Origin: Rhizobium lusitanum | GTDB lineage: Bacteria; Pseudomonadota; Alphaproteobacteria; Rhizobiales; Rhizobiaceae | Length of the DNA: 64,000 nucleotides | Direction of reading: 5' to 3' | Assembly (NCBI RefSeq): GCF_014189535.1 | Contig: NZ_CP050308.1 | Coordinates: forward strand, 2,586,001-2,650,000 | Shown here: positions 29,319-37,637 of the stretch, one piece after another | Layout: each line of letters starts with the position of its first letter | Position numbering within the stretch: the first letter of the stretch is position 1 | Made by a program: the position numbers and the translations under genes | The notes under the pieces: generated by a model | The model's input: the letters and a program-made list of their open reading frames with translations, nothing else | Told to the model about the DNA's origin: nothing | The model's database searches: none

Positions 29319-29945
29319 ATGAAAATTCTGGCCGTCTGCATCGGCGCCGCCGAAATCCTGCCCGGCAAGAAATACCGGACTGGTATCAACAAGCATGTGG
29401 TTGGCGGTGCCGTCATGATCGACGCCGAAGGTCTCATTGGCGACGCCATCTGCAATCGCAAGCATCATGGTGGATGCGATCAGGCCGTTTATGTCGAGGG
29501 ATCCCTGACGCTGGACTGGTGGTCGCACGAGCTCGGACGCCGGCTGGAGCCCGGTTCTTTCGGCGAGAATATCGTCATCGAAGGGCTGGACAATTGCGAC
29601 GTCAGCGTCGGCGACAGGTTCATAGCCGGCGATCTTGTTCTGGAGGTTACCTCGGCCCGTATTCCCTGTGCCACCTTCGCGGCAAAGATGGGTGACCCGA
29701 AATTCGTCAAACGCTATTTCCAGGCGCGCCGCCCCGGCATTTATTGCAGGGTCATCGAGGTCGAAACGGTCGCCGCCGGAGCGGCGGTGACCCATATCCC
29801 CTATGCGGGGGCCAGGGTCACCATGCCGGAAATGATCGCCACCCACGGCCAGCGATTGTCGCCGCAGGACCGGGCGCGCTATCTCTCCGCACCCATTCAC
29901 CACAAGCTGCGGGCGATGCTCGAAAGCGAAGCCGTCGGTTCCTAG
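29319..29945 (+). CDS. MOSC domain protein, YiiM-like
   Basis: MOSC domains are thought to carry activated sulphur or bind molybdenum cofactor; YiiM-type proteins act in detoxification of N-hydroxylated compounds and related redox roles. The 208-aa protein has GLIGDAICNRKHHGGCDQAV, the EPGSFGENIVIEGL strand and the conserved cysteine in SARIPCATFAAKM, followed by a 3-alpha-like tail. ATG 29319 is preceded by GAAGGG at longer than ideal spacing. The longer open frame upstream overlaps recR antisense and is not used. It is convergent with the RBBP9-like gene. Confidence 0.87.
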   Translation: MKILAVCIGAAEILPGKKYRTGINKHVVGGAVMIDAEGLIGDAICNRKHHGGCDQAVYVEGSLTLDWWSHELGRRLEPGSFGENIVIEGLDNCDVSVGDRFIAGDLVLEVTSARIPCATFAAKMGDPKFVKRYFQARRPGIYCRVIEVETVAAGAAVTHIPYAGARVTMPEMIATHGQRLSPQDRARYLSAPIHHKLRAMLESEAVGS

Positions 29946-30001
29946 GCTTGCCGCACGGAGATCCTGGCGGCTATTTCAAGGACGCTTCCGGCTTTGGTCT
30001 T

Positions 30002-30538
30002 TCAGCTGAGCCCTGCCGAGAACCGCCGGAAAAGAGCCAGTCCCTCGGGCCAGTCGCCGATCCCCGAGGCGGAATTGATGTGGCCGAGCGGGCCGACATC
30101 GATGAATTCGCTGCCCCAGACGGAGGCGCTTTCCTTGGCATAGTCGAACGGGCCGTAGGGATCGTCGGTGCTGGTGACGAGAAGCGACGGAAACGGCAGC
30201 CTTCTGCGTGGTGGATTGGCGAAGCTGGGGGCTTCACCCAGATAGACCTCTCCTGTCGGATCCGGCACCGCGACGAGGAAAGCTCCGAGGATTTCCGTTT
30301 TCGCGGACACCGCCCAATGCGCGATGAACTGGCAGGCAAGGCTATGGGCGATGAGGATCGGCGGCGTCTTCGCCCGGCCGATCTCGCGATCGAGCGCGGC
30401 GATCCAGTCGATAAGCTCCGGCCTGTCCCAGCTCGCCGGTTGAAACCGGCGCATTCGCGGGTCCTGCCGTTCCCACAGGGTTTGCCAATGGCCTTCTCCG
30501 GACCCGCCAAGGCCGGGCAGGACGATGATATCGCTCAT
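30002..30538 (-). CDS. RBBP9/YdeN-type serine hydrolase
   Basis: The 178-aa protein is a small alpha/beta hydrolase of the RBBP9 (DUF676/DUF1234-like) family. It begins with IIVLPGLGGSGEGHWQTLWE, has the nucleophile serine in LIAHSLACQFIAHW, the acid in LLVTSTDDPYGPF and the catalytic histidine in GPLGHINSASGIGDWPEG. Bacterial substrates are unknown. It has no signal peptide. It is divergent from the Lrp-type regulator across 111 bases, so that regulator may control it, which is inference. Confidence 0.9.
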   Translation of the reverse strand: MSDIIVLPGLGGSGEGHWQTLWERQDPRMRRFQPASWDRPELIDWIAALDREIGRAKTPPILIAHSLACQFIAHWAVSAKTEILGAFLVAVPDPTGEVYLGEAPSFANPPRRRLPFPSLLVTSTDDPYGPFDYAKESASVWGSEFIDVGPLGHINSASGIGDWPEGLALFRRFSAGLS

Positions 30539-30649
30539 GTTTATCCTCTTGCTTTCTGTTGACGGGGCAAGACTGGCATGTCGCTTCCGTCATTGACATT
30601 GCAATCCATCGGATAAAACTTGGGGCCGCCGATGAATTGAAGGTTCAAA

Positions 30650-31126
30650 ATGGAAAGCTTCGAGAGAGACCTGGATCCGACCGATCTGTCGATGATCGAG
30701 ATTTTGCAGCAGGATGGGCGAATTTCCATATCGGAACTCGGCCGTCGCGTTGGCCTGTCGCAGCCGGCCGCGTCCGAGCGCCTGAAGCGGCTGGAGGAGC
30801 GCGGCATCATCGCTGGCTATCGCGCCATCGTCGATCCCGCCGCTGTCGGCCTCGGCATGATGGCCGTCATCCGGTTGCGGACGACGCATGAGCATATCCG
30901 CCCCTACCTCAAGCAGTTTTCGGAAATGCCGGAGATCATCGAGGTCCTGCGGCTGACCGGCGAGGATTGTTTCCTGCTCAAGGTGCTGGTGCCGTCGCCC
31001 GCCGACCTTGAAACCATCGTCGATTCCATCGCCCGGCATGGCGCCGTGACGACATCGCTGGTGTTGCGGAACGAGCCGGCGAAACCGATCGGCCGCGAAC
31101 TCATCCGCAAGACGGCGGTGCGCTGA
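30650..31126 (+). CDS. Lrp/AsnC family transcriptional regulator
   Basis: The 158-aa protein has an N-terminal helix-turn-helix (MIEILQQDGRISISELGRRV then GLSQPAASERLKRLEERGII) and a C-terminal RAM ligand-binding domain. These regulators respond to amino acids or other small molecules and form octamers. AAGG lies seven bases before ATG 30650. It is divergent from the RBBP9-like hydrolase. The ligand is not predictable. Confidence 0.93.
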   Translation: MESFERDLDPTDLSMIEILQQDGRISISELGRRVGLSQPAASERLKRLEERGIIAGYRAIVDPAAVGLGMMAVIRLRTTHEHIRPYLKQFSEMPEIIEVLRLTGEDCFLLKVLVPSPADLETIVDSIARHGAVTTSLVLRNEPAKPIGRELIRKTAVR

Positions 31127-31147
31127 ACCTGTTTGGGAGTGCGCCTA

Positions 31148-31471
31148 TCAGAAAGGCATCTTGAAGCCGGGCGGGATCGGCAGGCCGGCGGTGAGTTCGC
31201 GGGTCTTTTCGGCGGTGATCGCCTCGGCCTTGTCCTGGGCGTCCTTGTTGGCGGCGACGATCAGGTCCTCGAGGATCTCGACGTCGTCTTCCTTGAAGAG
31301 CGACGGGTCGATCTTGATGCCCAGCATCAGGCCCTTGCCGTTGACGCTGACAGTGACGAGGCCGCCTCCTGCCTTGCCTTCGACGCGGATGTCGGCGATC
31401 TCAGCCTGCATCTTCTCCATCTTGGCCTGCATTTCTTTCACTTTGCCCATCATGCCCATGATGTCGCGCAT
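31148..31471 (-). CDS. ybaB: YbaB/EbfC nucleoid-associated protein
   Basis: This small DNA-binding protein is conserved next to dnaX and recR. The 107-aa product starts [20 protein letters not shown] and has the family [20 protein letters not shown] and [20 protein letters not shown] segments. ATG 31471 has GAAGGA nine bases upstream. It lies about 105 bases after dnaX on the same strand and is probably co-transcribed with it. Confidence 0.95.
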   Translation of the reverse strand: MRDIMGMMGKVKEMQAKMEKMQAEIADIRVEGKAGGGLVTVSVNGKGLMLGIKIDPSLFKEDDVEILEDLIVAANKDAQDKAEAITAEKTRELTAGLPIPPGFKMPF

Positions 31472-31577
31472 CGTCGATCGTCCTTCTTCCGCGTCTTTCA
31501 TTATGATTTAATACAATATGTTTCGAAAGCCACCCAACAGATTTTACTGTGTGGCTGTTCGATTCCGCACCGTACCC

Positions 31578-33458
31578 TTAGAATTCGATGTCATCGCCCG
31601 GCAGGATATCGCCTTCGTCGGATTCGGCGGCTGCCGGCGCGGCGACCTGTTCCTCTTCCTCGATATCCGGCGCACGCACGCGCACGTCAATGATTTTGGC
31701 GCCCGGAAATTGCGTCAGGATTGCCGCGACATCGGGGTCTTGACGGGCATCGGCGACCCGCTGCCGCTGCGCATTCGCTTCGGCTTCCACCACTGTCGGC
31801 TCGCCTTCGTCGCGGCTGAGGCTGACGATCCAGTGGATGCCGGTCCATTCCTTCAGTTTGACGGCAAGCTCGTTGAGCAGCGTACCCGGCGCGCCCGGCG
31901 TCAGGCTGACGTCGAGCCGGCCGGGTTCCAGCCGCACGGGACGGACGAAACTGCGCACCATCGCCTTCAGCTTCGGATCGCGCTTCTGGCCGGCGAGTTC
32001 GGCAATATCGGTCATCGAATTAATGGCAACCAGCGGCTTTGGTGCTTCCGCCGGCTTCTGTTCGATGCGGCCGACCGGAGCCGAATCCGGCTGGGTATTC
32101 GGAACCGCACGCAGCATGGCGACCGGTGCCTGTGGGGTGGGCCGTGGCGGAGCAGTTTCGACCGCCCGCGCCATGACATTGCCCTGATAGGAAACCTGTG
32201 TTCCGCCTCCATTGCCATTGGGCGAAGCGGGCGAGGGACGTGCGCCTCCATTGCCATTGCCGTCGGAGAATTCGGCAAGCCGCCGCGCCGCATCTTCCGG
32301 TGCCGGTAGATGGGCGGCATGCGCCAGGCGGATCAGCACCATTTCGGCGGCACCGGCGGTGCGCGCCGCGCTCTCGGTTTCCGGTATGCCCTTCAACAGC
32401 ATTTGCCAGATACGCGACAGCGTGGTGACCGCCACGCCCTGTGCGAATTCCGCCGCCTTGTTGCGTTCCACTTCGCTCAGCGACGGATCGTTGGCAGCGT
32501 CGGGGACATATTTCAGGCGGGTGACGAGATGGGTGAAGTCGGCAAGGTCGGTCAGTACGACGACGGGATTGGCGCCTGCCTCGTACTGGCTGTTGAACTC
32601 CGCCAAGGCGGCCGCGACATCGCCCTGGATGATGTGGTGGAAGAGATCGACGATGCGGGCGCGGTCGGCAAGCCCGAGCATCGAGCGGACGGCGTCGGCA
32701 ACGACCACGCCGCTGCCATGCGCAATCGCCTGGTCGAGCAGCGACAGGCCGTCGCGGGCCGAGCCTTCGGCGGCGCGGGCGATCATGGCGAGCGCTTCCG
32801 GCTCAGCCTCGATGCCTTCCTTGGCCGAAATGGTGGTGAACAATCCCACCAGATCCGAGGCGCTGATGCGGCGCAGGTCGAAGCGCTGGCAGCGCGACAG
32901 CACGGTGATCGGCACCTTGCGGATTTCGGTGGTGGCGAAGATGAATTTCACATGCTCCGGCGGCTCTTCCAGCGTCTTCAACAATCCGTTGAAGGCGGCC
33001 GTCGACAGCATGTGCACTTCGTCGATGATATAGACCTTGTAGCGCGCCGAAACCGGGCGGTAACGCACCTGCTCGATGATCTCGCGGATATCGTCGATGC
33101 CGGTATGCGAAGCGGCGTCCATCTCGATGACGTCGACATGCCGGCCTTCCATGATCGCCTGGCAATGTTCGCCGGGCTCGCGAAGGTCGATGGTCGGGCG
33201 GTCGATCTCGGGGGTTCGATAGTTGAGCGCGCGCGCCAGGATGCGGGCCGTCGTCGTCTTGCCGACACCGCGCACGCCGGTCAGCATATAGGCCTGGGCT
33301 ATACGGCCGGTTTCGAACGCGTTGGTCAGCGTGCGAACCATCGGTTCCTGGCCGACCATCAGGTCTGTGAAATCCTTGGGACGATATTTGCGGGCCAGAA
33401 CCCGGTAACCGGTGCCGGTCGAAGCGGCATCTTTTGCTTGTCGCTCGGTGTCGCTCAT
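31578..33458 (-). CDS. dnaX: DNA polymerase III subunit gamma/tau
   Basis: DnaX is the ATPase of the clamp loader. The 626-aa protein has the N-terminal YRVLARKYRPKDFTDLMVGQ, Walker A GVRGVGKTTTAR, the DEAH-like VYIIDEVHMLS, the sensor motif FIFATTEIRKVPITVLSRCQ and SRC motif, then an N/G/P-rich linker (about 440-500) and a tau-type C-terminal domain. The zinc-module cysteines of the E. coli protein are mostly absent; only GEHC remains in that region. I see no A-rich slippery site, so a programmed frameshift to a short gamma form is not evident. The 4.5S RNA gene lies just upstream on the same strand. Confidence 0.96.
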   Translation of the reverse strand: MSDTERQAKDAASTGTGYRVLARKYRPKDFTDLMVGQEPMVRTLTNAFETGRIAQAYMLTGVRGVGKTTTARILARALNYRTPEIDRPTIDLREPGEHCQAIMEGRHVDVIEMDAASHTGIDDIREIIEQVRYRPVSARYKVYIIDEVHMLSTAAFNGLLKTLEEPPEHVKFIFATTEIRKVPITVLSRCQRFDLRRISASDLVGLFTTISAKEGIEAEPEALAMIARAAEGSARDGLSLLDQAIAHGSGVVVADAVRSMLGLADRARIVDLFHHIIQGDVAAALAEFNSQYEAGANPVVVLTDLADFTHLVTRLKYVPDAANDPSLSEVERNKAAEFAQGVAVTTLSRIWQMLLKGIPETESAARTAGAAEMVLIRLAHAAHLPAPEDAARRLAEFSDGNGNGGARPSPASPNGNGGGTQVSYQGNVMARAVETAPPRPTPQAPVAMLRAVPNTQPDSAPVGRIEQKPAEAPKPLVAINSMTDIAELAGQKRDPKLKAMVRSFVRPVRLEPGRLDVSLTPGAPGTLLNELAVKLKEWTGIHWIVSLSRDEGEPTVVEAEANAQRQRVADARQDPDVAAILTQFPGAKIIDVRVRAPDIEEEEQVAAPAAAESDEGDILPGDDIEF

Positions 33459-33499
33459 GGCCCTGCTTATTGCCCGCAGAAAGCCGGGCCTTGCTTTCA

Positions 33500-33604
33500 A
33501 AAAGGGTGGGAGGCTGGCACGATGACCCGTGCCGGGCTCGTTGGGGCTGCTTCCTTCCGGACCTGACCCAGTTGGCGAGTGGCTCGTCCACCACCAACCT
33601 CCCG
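33500..33604 (-). ncRNA. ffs: Signal recognition particle RNA (4.5S type)
   Basis: Read on the minus strand, the universally conserved SRP domain IV signature GTCCGGAAGGAAGCAGCC is present at about 33548-33565. The flanks pair: GGGAGG at the 5' end (about 33603-33598) with CCTCCC at the 3' end (33514-33509), enclosing a rod-like helix of about 97 bases. The T5 tract at 33504-33500 follows. The small bacterial form (no Alu domain) binds Ffh for co-translational membrane targeting. The position just upstream of dnaX is conserved in many bacteria. Confidence 0.93.
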
Positions 33605-33693
33605 GAGGCACATATCGGCAATATCGTCATCAAAAGCAAGCCAAGGTCAAAAAAAACTGCTAAACATTTGAAAAAACACCGGAGGATCAACCA

Positions 33694-34104
33694 TTGAAGG
33701 AATTTACGCTCGACGATCGTCTGGCGAATGACAGCGTTTCCGTGACGATCACCGGCCTTTGCGACGTGCGCCTGTCGAAGGACAGCCGCTGGCCGTGGCT
33801 GGTGCTGGTGCCCCGCCGGCCCGGCATATCGGAAATATTCGAGCTGACCCCGCTCGACCAGATTCTCCTGACCTTCGAGACCAACAAGGTGGCCGCTGCC
33901 CTGAAGACGGTGACCGGGGCGACAAAAATCAACGTCGGGGCTCTTGGAAATATCGTCCGACAGCTTCATGTTCATGTGATTGCACGGTTCGAAGGGGACG
34001 CGAACTGGCCCGGTCCGATCTGGGGCCACGGCAAGGCGGAACCCTATACGGACGAAGACATGAACAGCTTCATAGCCAAGTTGCGGGACACGCTTTCACA
34101 ATGA
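33694..34104 (+). CDS. HIT family protein
   Basis: The 136-aa protein belongs to the histidine-triad nucleotide hydrolase superfamily, with the active site QLHVHVIARFEGDANWPGPI in which the triad H-x-H-x-(I)-x is partly altered at its third histidine (HVHVIAR). This variant is common in the rhizobial family. TTG 33694 is the start, supported by GGAGG eight bases upstream. The stop overlaps the nudC start (ATGA at 34101-34104), so the two are translationally coupled and probably act in related nucleotide clean-up. Confidence 0.9.
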   Translation: MKEFTLDDRLANDSVSVTITGLCDVRLSKDSRWPWLVLVPRRPGISEIFELTPLDQILLTFETNKVAAALKTVTGATKINVGALGNIVRQLHVHVIARFEGDANWPGPIWGHGKAEPYTDEDMNSFIAKLRDTLSQ

Positions 34105-35060
34105 ACCACTCGATCTTCTCTTCGGATGCGCCTCACCCGGAAGCCAGCAGCCTCACGGCCTTTGCGGAAAACCAGCTAAACCGGGACGCTGAGCATCGTG
34201 ACGAGGAATCGGTCCAGCGCGCGCTTTCGAAGGAAGGCACGCATATTCTTGCTTTTGCCAGGGACAGGCTGGTTCTGAAGCATGACGGGCAGGTGCTCGA
34301 TCCGCTGTTTGCGCGCTACGAACTGCAGGAACTCGATCCGGATTGGGAAGCGGCCGTGCTGCTCGGTTACCGCAAGACTGGCGAGCCACGGCTGGCCGTG
34401 CCGGTGCGCATCAACGCCGACGATCTCGCCAGCCACTATAAGCCCGCCGACATGCGCTCGCTCTGGCGCGATTTCCTGCTTGAAGGCGAAATTCTCGGCG
34501 AGGCGGCGCAGGGCGTAAGCCTCATCCGCTGGAACAGCGACAACCGCTTCTGCGGCCGCTGCGGCTCGGTCATGGAAAGCCGTATCGGCGGCTACAAGCG
34601 GGTCTGCACGGGCTGCGAACACATGATCTTCCCGCGCACCGATCCTGTCGTCATCATGCTGACCGTCGATGAGGAGAAGAATCTCTGCCTGCTCGGCCGC
34701 AGCCACCATTTCGCGCCGGGCATGTATTCCTGTCTCGCCGGTTTCGTCGAGCCGGGGGAAACCATCGAGAATGCCGTGCGCCGCGAGACGCATGAGGAGT
34801 CGGGAATCCAGGTCGGCCGCGTGCGCTATCATGCCTCGCAGCCCTGGCCGATGCCACATTCGCTGATGATCGGCTGCTATGCCGAGGCGAAGTCAACGGA
34901 GATCCAAATCGACGCCACCGAGCTCGACGATTGCCGCTGGTTCACACCGGAAGAGACGCTCGAAATGCTCGATCGCGTCTCGGCTTCCGGCAACACCTCC
35001 CCGCCCAAGGGCGCCATCGCCCACCGCCTGATGCGCGATTGGGTGGAATGGAAACGATAG
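34101..35060 (+). CDS. nudC: NAD+ / RNA-cap pyrophosphatase NudC
   Basis: NudC hydrolyses NADH/NAD+ and removes NAD caps from RNA. The 319-aa protein has an N-terminal beta domain, a zinc ribbon (CGRCG and CTGCEH), and a Nudix domain with the full Nudix box GFVEPGETIENAVRRETHEE followed by SGI. The downstream SQPWPMPHSLMIG motif matches the NADH-pyrophosphatase SQPWPFPxS signature. The ATG overlaps the stop of the HIT gene. Confidence 0.95.
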   Translation: MNHSIFSSDAPHPEASSLTAFAENQLNRDAEHRDEESVQRALSKEGTHILAFARDRLVLKHDGQVLDPLFARYELQELDPDWEAAVLLGYRKTGEPRLAVPVRINADDLASHYKPADMRSLWRDFLLEGEILGEAAQGVSLIRWNSDNRFCGRCGSVMESRIGGYKRVCTGCEHMIFPRTDPVVIMLTVDEEKNLCLLGRSHHFAPGMYSCLAGFVEPGETIENAVRRETHEESGIQVGRVRYHASQPWPMPHSLMIGCYAEAKSTEIQIDATELDDCRWFTPEETLEMLDRVSASGNTSPPKGAIAHRLMRDWVEWKR

Positions 35061-35073
35061 GTACTCCTTCCCC

Positions 35074-35760
35074 ATGGCGCGCTCGGAACGCTTGCTGACC
35101 CTGCTGCAGACGCTCCGGCGCTATCGCCGTCCGGTCAGCGGCGCGGTTCTGGCGGAGGAAACCGGCGTCAGCCTGCGCACGCTCTATCGTGATATTGCCA
35201 GCCTCCAGTCGCAGGGTGCGATGATCGAGGGCGAGCCGGGCATCGGCTATGTGCTGAAACCCGGCTTCATGCTGCCGCCGATGATGTTCTCCCAGGACGA
35301 GATCGAAGCCCTGGTGCTCGGCTCCCGCTGGGTGGCGCGTGCCGCCGACGCGCGCCTGGCCGCCGCCGGCGCGGACGCGCTCGCCAAGATCGCCGCCGTA
35401 TTGCCCGATGAGATGCGGGAGACCGTCGAGCAGGCGACGCTTGTCGTTGCCACCCGCCGCGCGCTGGAGGACAAGGCCGACCTCTCCCTCATGCGCAAGG
35501 CGATCCGCTCCGAACGCATCGTGCAACTCACCTATGGCGATGTGAACGGGGCCATTTCGACCCGGCGCATCTGGCCCTTTGCGCTTGGCTATTTCGATGA
35601 GGTACGCATGGTCATGGGCTGGTGCGAATTGCGCGAGGATTTTCGTCACTTCCGTGCCGATCGCATTGTCGACTTCGCGGTGCTGGAGACCCGCTACCCG
35701 CGCCGCCGCGTCGTCCTGGCCAAGGAATGGCATAAGCAGCAGGGCCTTGCCCATGATTGA
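35074..35760 (+). CDS. YafY-type transcriptional regulator (HTH plus WYL domain)
   Basis: The 228-aa protein has an N-terminal HTH_11/DeoR-type helix-turn-helix (LLTLLQTLRRYRRPVSGAVL, then GVSLRTLYRDIASLQSQGAM) and a WYL-type ligand domain in the second half (RIWPFALGYFDEVRMVMGWC). WYL regulators often sense nucleic acid fragments or other ligands; the YafY subgroup is frequently encoded next to VOC (glyoxalase-like) genes, as here. The gene lies 13 bases after nudC but seems functionally separate. Confidence 0.9.
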   Translation: MARSERLLTLLQTLRRYRRPVSGAVLAEETGVSLRTLYRDIASLQSQGAMIEGEPGIGYVLKPGFMLPPMMFSQDEIEALVLGSRWVARAADARLAAAGADALAKIAAVLPDEMRETVEQATLVVATRRALEDKADLSLMRKAIRSERIVQLTYGDVNGAISTRRIWPFALGYFDEVRMVMGWCELREDFRHFRADRIVDFAVLETRYPRRRVVLAKEWHKQQGLAHD

Positions 35761-35844
35761 TTCCTGAGCAGTAGACTACTGCCAGAAACTGTCAGCATGG
35801 GCGGTTAGTATCGGTTCCATTCCACACAGGAAGGAGGACCGATC

Positions 35845-36066
35845 ATGGAAAGCCCCGCTTTCATCGCCAGAGAGGACAGGCGTCGTTCAGCAGTTGAGGC
35901 GTCTTGGGCGCAAGCCTGGCCGCAACGTCTTGCGCAGGCGGCACGTCACTGTTTTGCGTGGCACCATTCTCGCCTCGATCTCGACGAAGCGCCCGATGTT
36001 GTGAAACGCGATCTCGGTTTTCTCGACGGCTGCGCACCGTATCGCGAGGACAGCCGCCTGCGATAA
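35845..36066 (+). CDS. Small hypothetical protein, 73 aa
   Basis: I do not recognise a family. AGGAAGGAGGA ends seven bases before ATG 35845, an unusually strong ribosome site, which is the main reason to call it. The product is charged, with many W, H, R and A residues and a C-terminal DEAPDVVKRDLGFLDG segment that faintly recalls the end of DUF1127 proteins. There is no signal peptide or membrane segment. It lies between the YafY regulator and the VOC gene and could be part of the same unit. Confidence 0.5.
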   Translation: MESPAFIAREDRRRSAVEASWAQAWPQRLAQAARHCFAWHHSRLDLDEAPDVVKRDLGFLDGCAPYREDSRLR

Positions 36067-36190
36067 GCGCCCCCTGAAAAGCATCCAAGCCAACCCCTCG
36101 ACAAATATCTGCTCCGGCACGGTCCATCATGACCTGCCGGCCGGGGCTGATATTGCCGTCATATCCCCTAATGCCAAGAGGAATATCCCA

Positions 36191-36559
36191 ATGACCAGCC
36201 CGAACCTCATCATCTTCTACGTCAAGGACCCGGCCGAAAGCATACCCTTCTATCGCGACCTGCTCGGCCGCGAGCCGGCCGTCGCCGCGCCGAATTTCGT
36301 GGCTTTTCCGCTCGACAATGGGTTCACGCTCGGCCTCTGGCGCCGCAGCAGCGTCGAACCGCAACCATCCGCCATCGGCAGCCGCGGCGAACTCGCCTTC
36401 ATGGTCGAGGGCGAAGGCGCGGTCGCGGAACATTACAAGGACTGGAAAGCGCGCGGCCTGCCGGTCGCACAAGAGCTGACGACACTGGATTTCGGCCCGA
36501 CCTTTGTCGTGCTGGATCCGGATGGGCATCGGTTGAGGGTTTGTGAGCCGGATAAGTGA
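36191..36559 (+). CDS. VOC family (glyoxalase/bleomycin-resistance-like) protein
   Basis: The 122-aa protein is a single vicinal-oxygen-chelate domain pair: SPNLIIFYVKDPAESIPFYR starts the first module and GPTFVVLDPDGHRLRVCEPD ends the second with the metal-ligand-type glutamate near the C-terminus. GAGG precedes ATG 36191. Such proteins include antibiotic-binding proteins and metal-dependent lyases; the substrate is unknown. The regulator at 35074 probably controls it (inference from context). A nested inverted-repeat element follows the stop. Confidence 0.9.
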   Translation: MTSPNLIIFYVKDPAESIPFYRDLLGREPAVAAPNFVAFPLDNGFTLGLWRRSSVEPQPSAIGSRGELAFMVEGEGAVAEHYKDWKARGLPVAQELTTLDFGPTFVVLDPDGHRLRVCEPDK

Positions 36560-36579
36560 GTTGTGAGGCTGTCACCCGC

Positions 36580-36729
36580 CCTCGTGGTTCGAGGCTACAG
36601 CCCTCCGGGCTTTCGCACCTCACCATGAGGGCTGATCTTTTGGGTCCCGTCACGGAGCCCACTCCACCTCATGGTGAGGTGCGCTGCGGTGGGAGCGGAG
36701 TGAAAACGGTAGGGCCTCGAACCACGAGG
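36580..36729. repeat. Nested inverted-repeat element (two inverted half units)
   Basis: The outer arms CCTCGTGGTTCGAGG (36580-36594) and CCTCGAACCACGAGG (36715-36729) are perfect 15-bp inverted repeats. Inside them, GCACCTCACCATGAGG (36615-36630) and CCTCATGGTGAGGTGC (36667-36682) are perfect 16-bp inverted repeats. Each half unit is arm plus inner arm plus GCTGATCTTTTG-like sequence, and the same half unit occurs inverted at 49401-49472. It fills the gap between the convergent VOC and pheA genes. Confidence 0.9.
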
Positions 36730-36755
36730 TGGCCCCCGGGGGCTGGCGGCAGCTA

Positions 36756-37610
36756 CTAAAGCTGCCCCCGCATCGGGTGCCCCTTATAGACACCCAGAAT
36801 CCTGACTTTTTCCGAGAAGAATCGCAATTCCTCCAGCGCGCGTTGCACATTCGCGTCGGTCGGATGGCCTTCGATGTCGGCGTAGAACTGCGTCGCTACA
36901 AAACGGCCGCCGAGCTGGTAGCTTTCGAGCTTCGTCATGTTGATGCCGTTGGTGGCGAAGCCGCCGAGCGCCTTGTAGAGCGCTGCCGGAATGTTGCGGA
37001 CGTTGAAGACGAAGGTGGTGACGATCTTTTCTTCCGGTGAGCTGCGCTCCGCCCATTTCTCCTCACGCGACAATATGACGAAGCGCGTCACGTTGTCCTC
37101 GGTATCCTCGACATTTTCGGCAATGATATCGAGCTTGTAGAGGTCGGCGGCAAGCCGCGGTGCAAGGGCTGCCATCGTACGGTCGCCGGTTTCCTGCACC
37201 AGCTTGGCAGCACCCGCCGTATCGCCGGCGACGACCGGTTTCCAGCCATTGGCGCGCACGATCTTGCGGCACTGGCCGAGCGCGTGGATATGGCTGTGTA
37301 CGGTGCGGATCTCTTCCTTTTTCACGCCCGGCAGCACCATCAGCTGGAAGCGGATCGGCATGAAATATTCGCCGACGATATGCAGGTTCGATTCGGGCAG
37401 CATATGGTGGATGTCGGCAACGCGACCGGCGATCGTGTTCTCGATCGGGATCATGCCGAGATCGGCCTCACCATTGTCGACGGCGGCGAAAGCATCCTCG
37501 AAGGTCTGGCAGGGCAGCGGCTCCATGGTCGGGAACATGTCGCGGCAGGCCATGTCGGAATTGGCGCCAAACTCGCCCTGGAACGAGATCTTGTTGGTCA
37601 TGGTGGTCAT
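36756..37610 (-). CDS. pheA: Prephenate dehydratase
   Basis: PheA converts prephenate to phenylpyruvate for phenylalanine synthesis. The 284-aa protein is the monofunctional form without a chorismate mutase domain. The catalytic region shows ISFQGEFGANSDMACRD, the IPIENTIAGRVADIHHML motif and the conserved VTRFVILSRE. A C-terminal ACT domain carries NIPAALYKALGGFATNGINM, then TKLESYQLG (the ESRP-type Phe-binding motif), so feedback inhibition by phenylalanine is expected. AAAGG precedes ATG 37610. It lies 27 bases after kdsB and is probably co-transcribed. Confidence 0.97.
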   Translation of the reverse strand: MTTMTNKISFQGEFGANSDMACRDMFPTMEPLPCQTFEDAFAAVDNGEADLGMIPIENTIAGRVADIHHMLPESNLHIVGEYFMPIRFQLMVLPGVKKEEIRTVHSHIHALGQCRKIVRANGWKPVVAGDTAGAAKLVQETGDRTMAALAPRLAADLYKLDIIAENVEDTEDNVTRFVILSREEKWAERSSPEEKIVTTFVFNVRNIPAALYKALGGFATNGINMTKLESYQLGGRFVATQFYADIEGHPTDANVQRALEELRFFSEKVRILGVYKGHPMRGQL

Positions 37611-37637
37611 GGGACTGCCTTTAGGGGAGAGGTTCCG

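Noticed and set aside
36560..36755. Insertion sequence remnant
   Set aside because: The inverted repeats enclose no transposase remnant and no target duplication was seen; a short palindromic repeat element fits better.
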